Below, piece by piece: positions 5,207 to 5,323 of a stretch of DNA of 5,323 nt. The notes beneath the pieces were generated by a model that did not search any database, was not told the origin of the DNA, and saw only the letters and a program-made list of their open reading frames with translations. Each line of letters starts with the position of its first letter. Position 1 is the stretch's first letter. Source of the stretch: Armatimonadota bacterium (GTDB lineage: Bacteria; Armatimonadota; Armatimonadia; Armatimonadales; Armatimonadaceae); the NCBI GenBank assembly GCA_014379275.1, contig JACMMA010000227.1, forward strand, positions 1 through 5,323. Direction: 5' to 3'. The translations under genes and the position numbers were made by a program.

Positions 5207-5258
5207 ACCGTCGGCTGACATCTCGGTTTATCGTCACGAAACCGATGATTTGCCACCA
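5198..5258. repeat. Nested inverted repeat that could fold as a three-way junction
   Basis: TGGTGGCAAA (5198-5207) and TTTGCCACCA (5249-5258) are exact reverse complements over 10 bp. Inside, TCGGTTT (5223-5229) and AAACCGA (5239-5245) form a second perfect 7-bp stem with a 9-nt loop, and GTC/GAC (5210-5212, 5217-5219) can form a small stem with a GGCT loop. Together they draw a three-way junction. On the minus strand it begins 5 nt after the stop codon of the right-edge gene, so it may be a 3'-end RNA structure. No T-run follows on either strand, so it is not a standard terminator. Confidence 0.55.
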
Positions 5259-5263
5259 TGCGT

Positions 5264-5323
5264 TTAAGCGTTCGCGGTCATCTTGCCTTTGTCGGCGGCT
5301 TGTGCGTTGGCACGGGCTTCTTC
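5264..5323 (-). CDS. C-terminal end of a protein running off the right edge
   Basis: On the minus strand a frame open from the window edge encodes 19 residues, EEARANAQAADKGKMTANA, then stops with TAA at 5266-5264. The composition (alanine, charged residues, glutamine) suits a soluble helical or flexible C-terminus. The piece is too short to identify, and its coding status rests on the open frame, composition and placement upstream of a same-strand gene. It ends 182 nt before the pyruvyl-transferase-family start. Confidence 0.4.
   Translation of the reverse strand, partial: EEARANAQAADKGKMTANA

Noticed and set aside
5198..5258. Reading the nested inverted repeat as a tRNA or as the terminal repeats of a mobile element
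   Set aside because: There is no T-loop, anticodon stem or CCA arrangement, and the 61-bp unit contains no coding sequence and shows no flanking target duplication.
5008..5259. 83-codon minus-strand frame overlapping the start of the pyruvyl-transferase-family gene
   Set aside because: It runs through the palindrome and nested repeat, overlaps a recognised gene in another frame, and has a shadow-like arginine-rich composition.

Overview
This 5.3-kb window looks like ordinary bacterial chromosome, about 55-60% GC by eye, densely packed and partly with good Shine-Dalgarno sequences. A stand-alone Uma2 nuclease-fold protein, a GT-C membrane glycosyltransferase with an HPVQVEPVAW motif and an unusual pyruvyl-transferase-family protein together suggest a member of the Armatimonadota, Planctomycetota, Chloroflexota or a similar group. 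That placement is inference; no rRNA or single-copy marker gene is present. I see no tRNA, rRNA, CRISPR array, insertion sequence or phage gene.

Layout, left to right. Positions 1-2105 (minus strand) hold three genes read leftwards: a CPVC thioredoxin/glutaredoxin-like protein (1863-2105), a class III PLP aminotransferase closely resembling putrescine aminotransferase PatA (492-1826), and the N-terminal 161 residues of a multi-pass GT-C glycosyltransferase (1-485) that starts 6 nt after the aminotransferase stop and leaves the window. Positions 2106-2208 are a divergent control region with several short dyads. Positions 2209-2586 (plus strand) encode an HxlR-family repressor with a CxxC near its N-terminus. 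Positions 2639-3268 encode a Uma2-family protein, preceded by a consensus TATAAT that argues against the longer start at 2603. Positions 3373-3807 encode an unrecognised four-helix membrane protein with its own extended -10 promoter. Positions 3876-5081 (minus strand, convergent) encode a polysaccharide pyruvyl transferase family protein. The remaining 180 bases upstream of it hold a perfect 18-bp palindrome and a nested inverted-repeat structure, and the right edge carries the last 19 codons of another minus-strand gene.

The clearest functional unit is the divergent HxlR / CPVC pair: a probable thiol-sensing repressor facing a small redox protein, with candidate operators between them. The aminotransferase and glycosyltransferase may be co-transcribed with the redox gene, but their functions do not obviously connect. 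The Uma2, membrane and pyruvyl-transferase genes look like separate transcription units. I found no convincing new multi-gene system. The best leads are the redox switch, the variant pyruvyl transferase with its palindromic putative operator, and the nested inverted repeat at 5198-5258.
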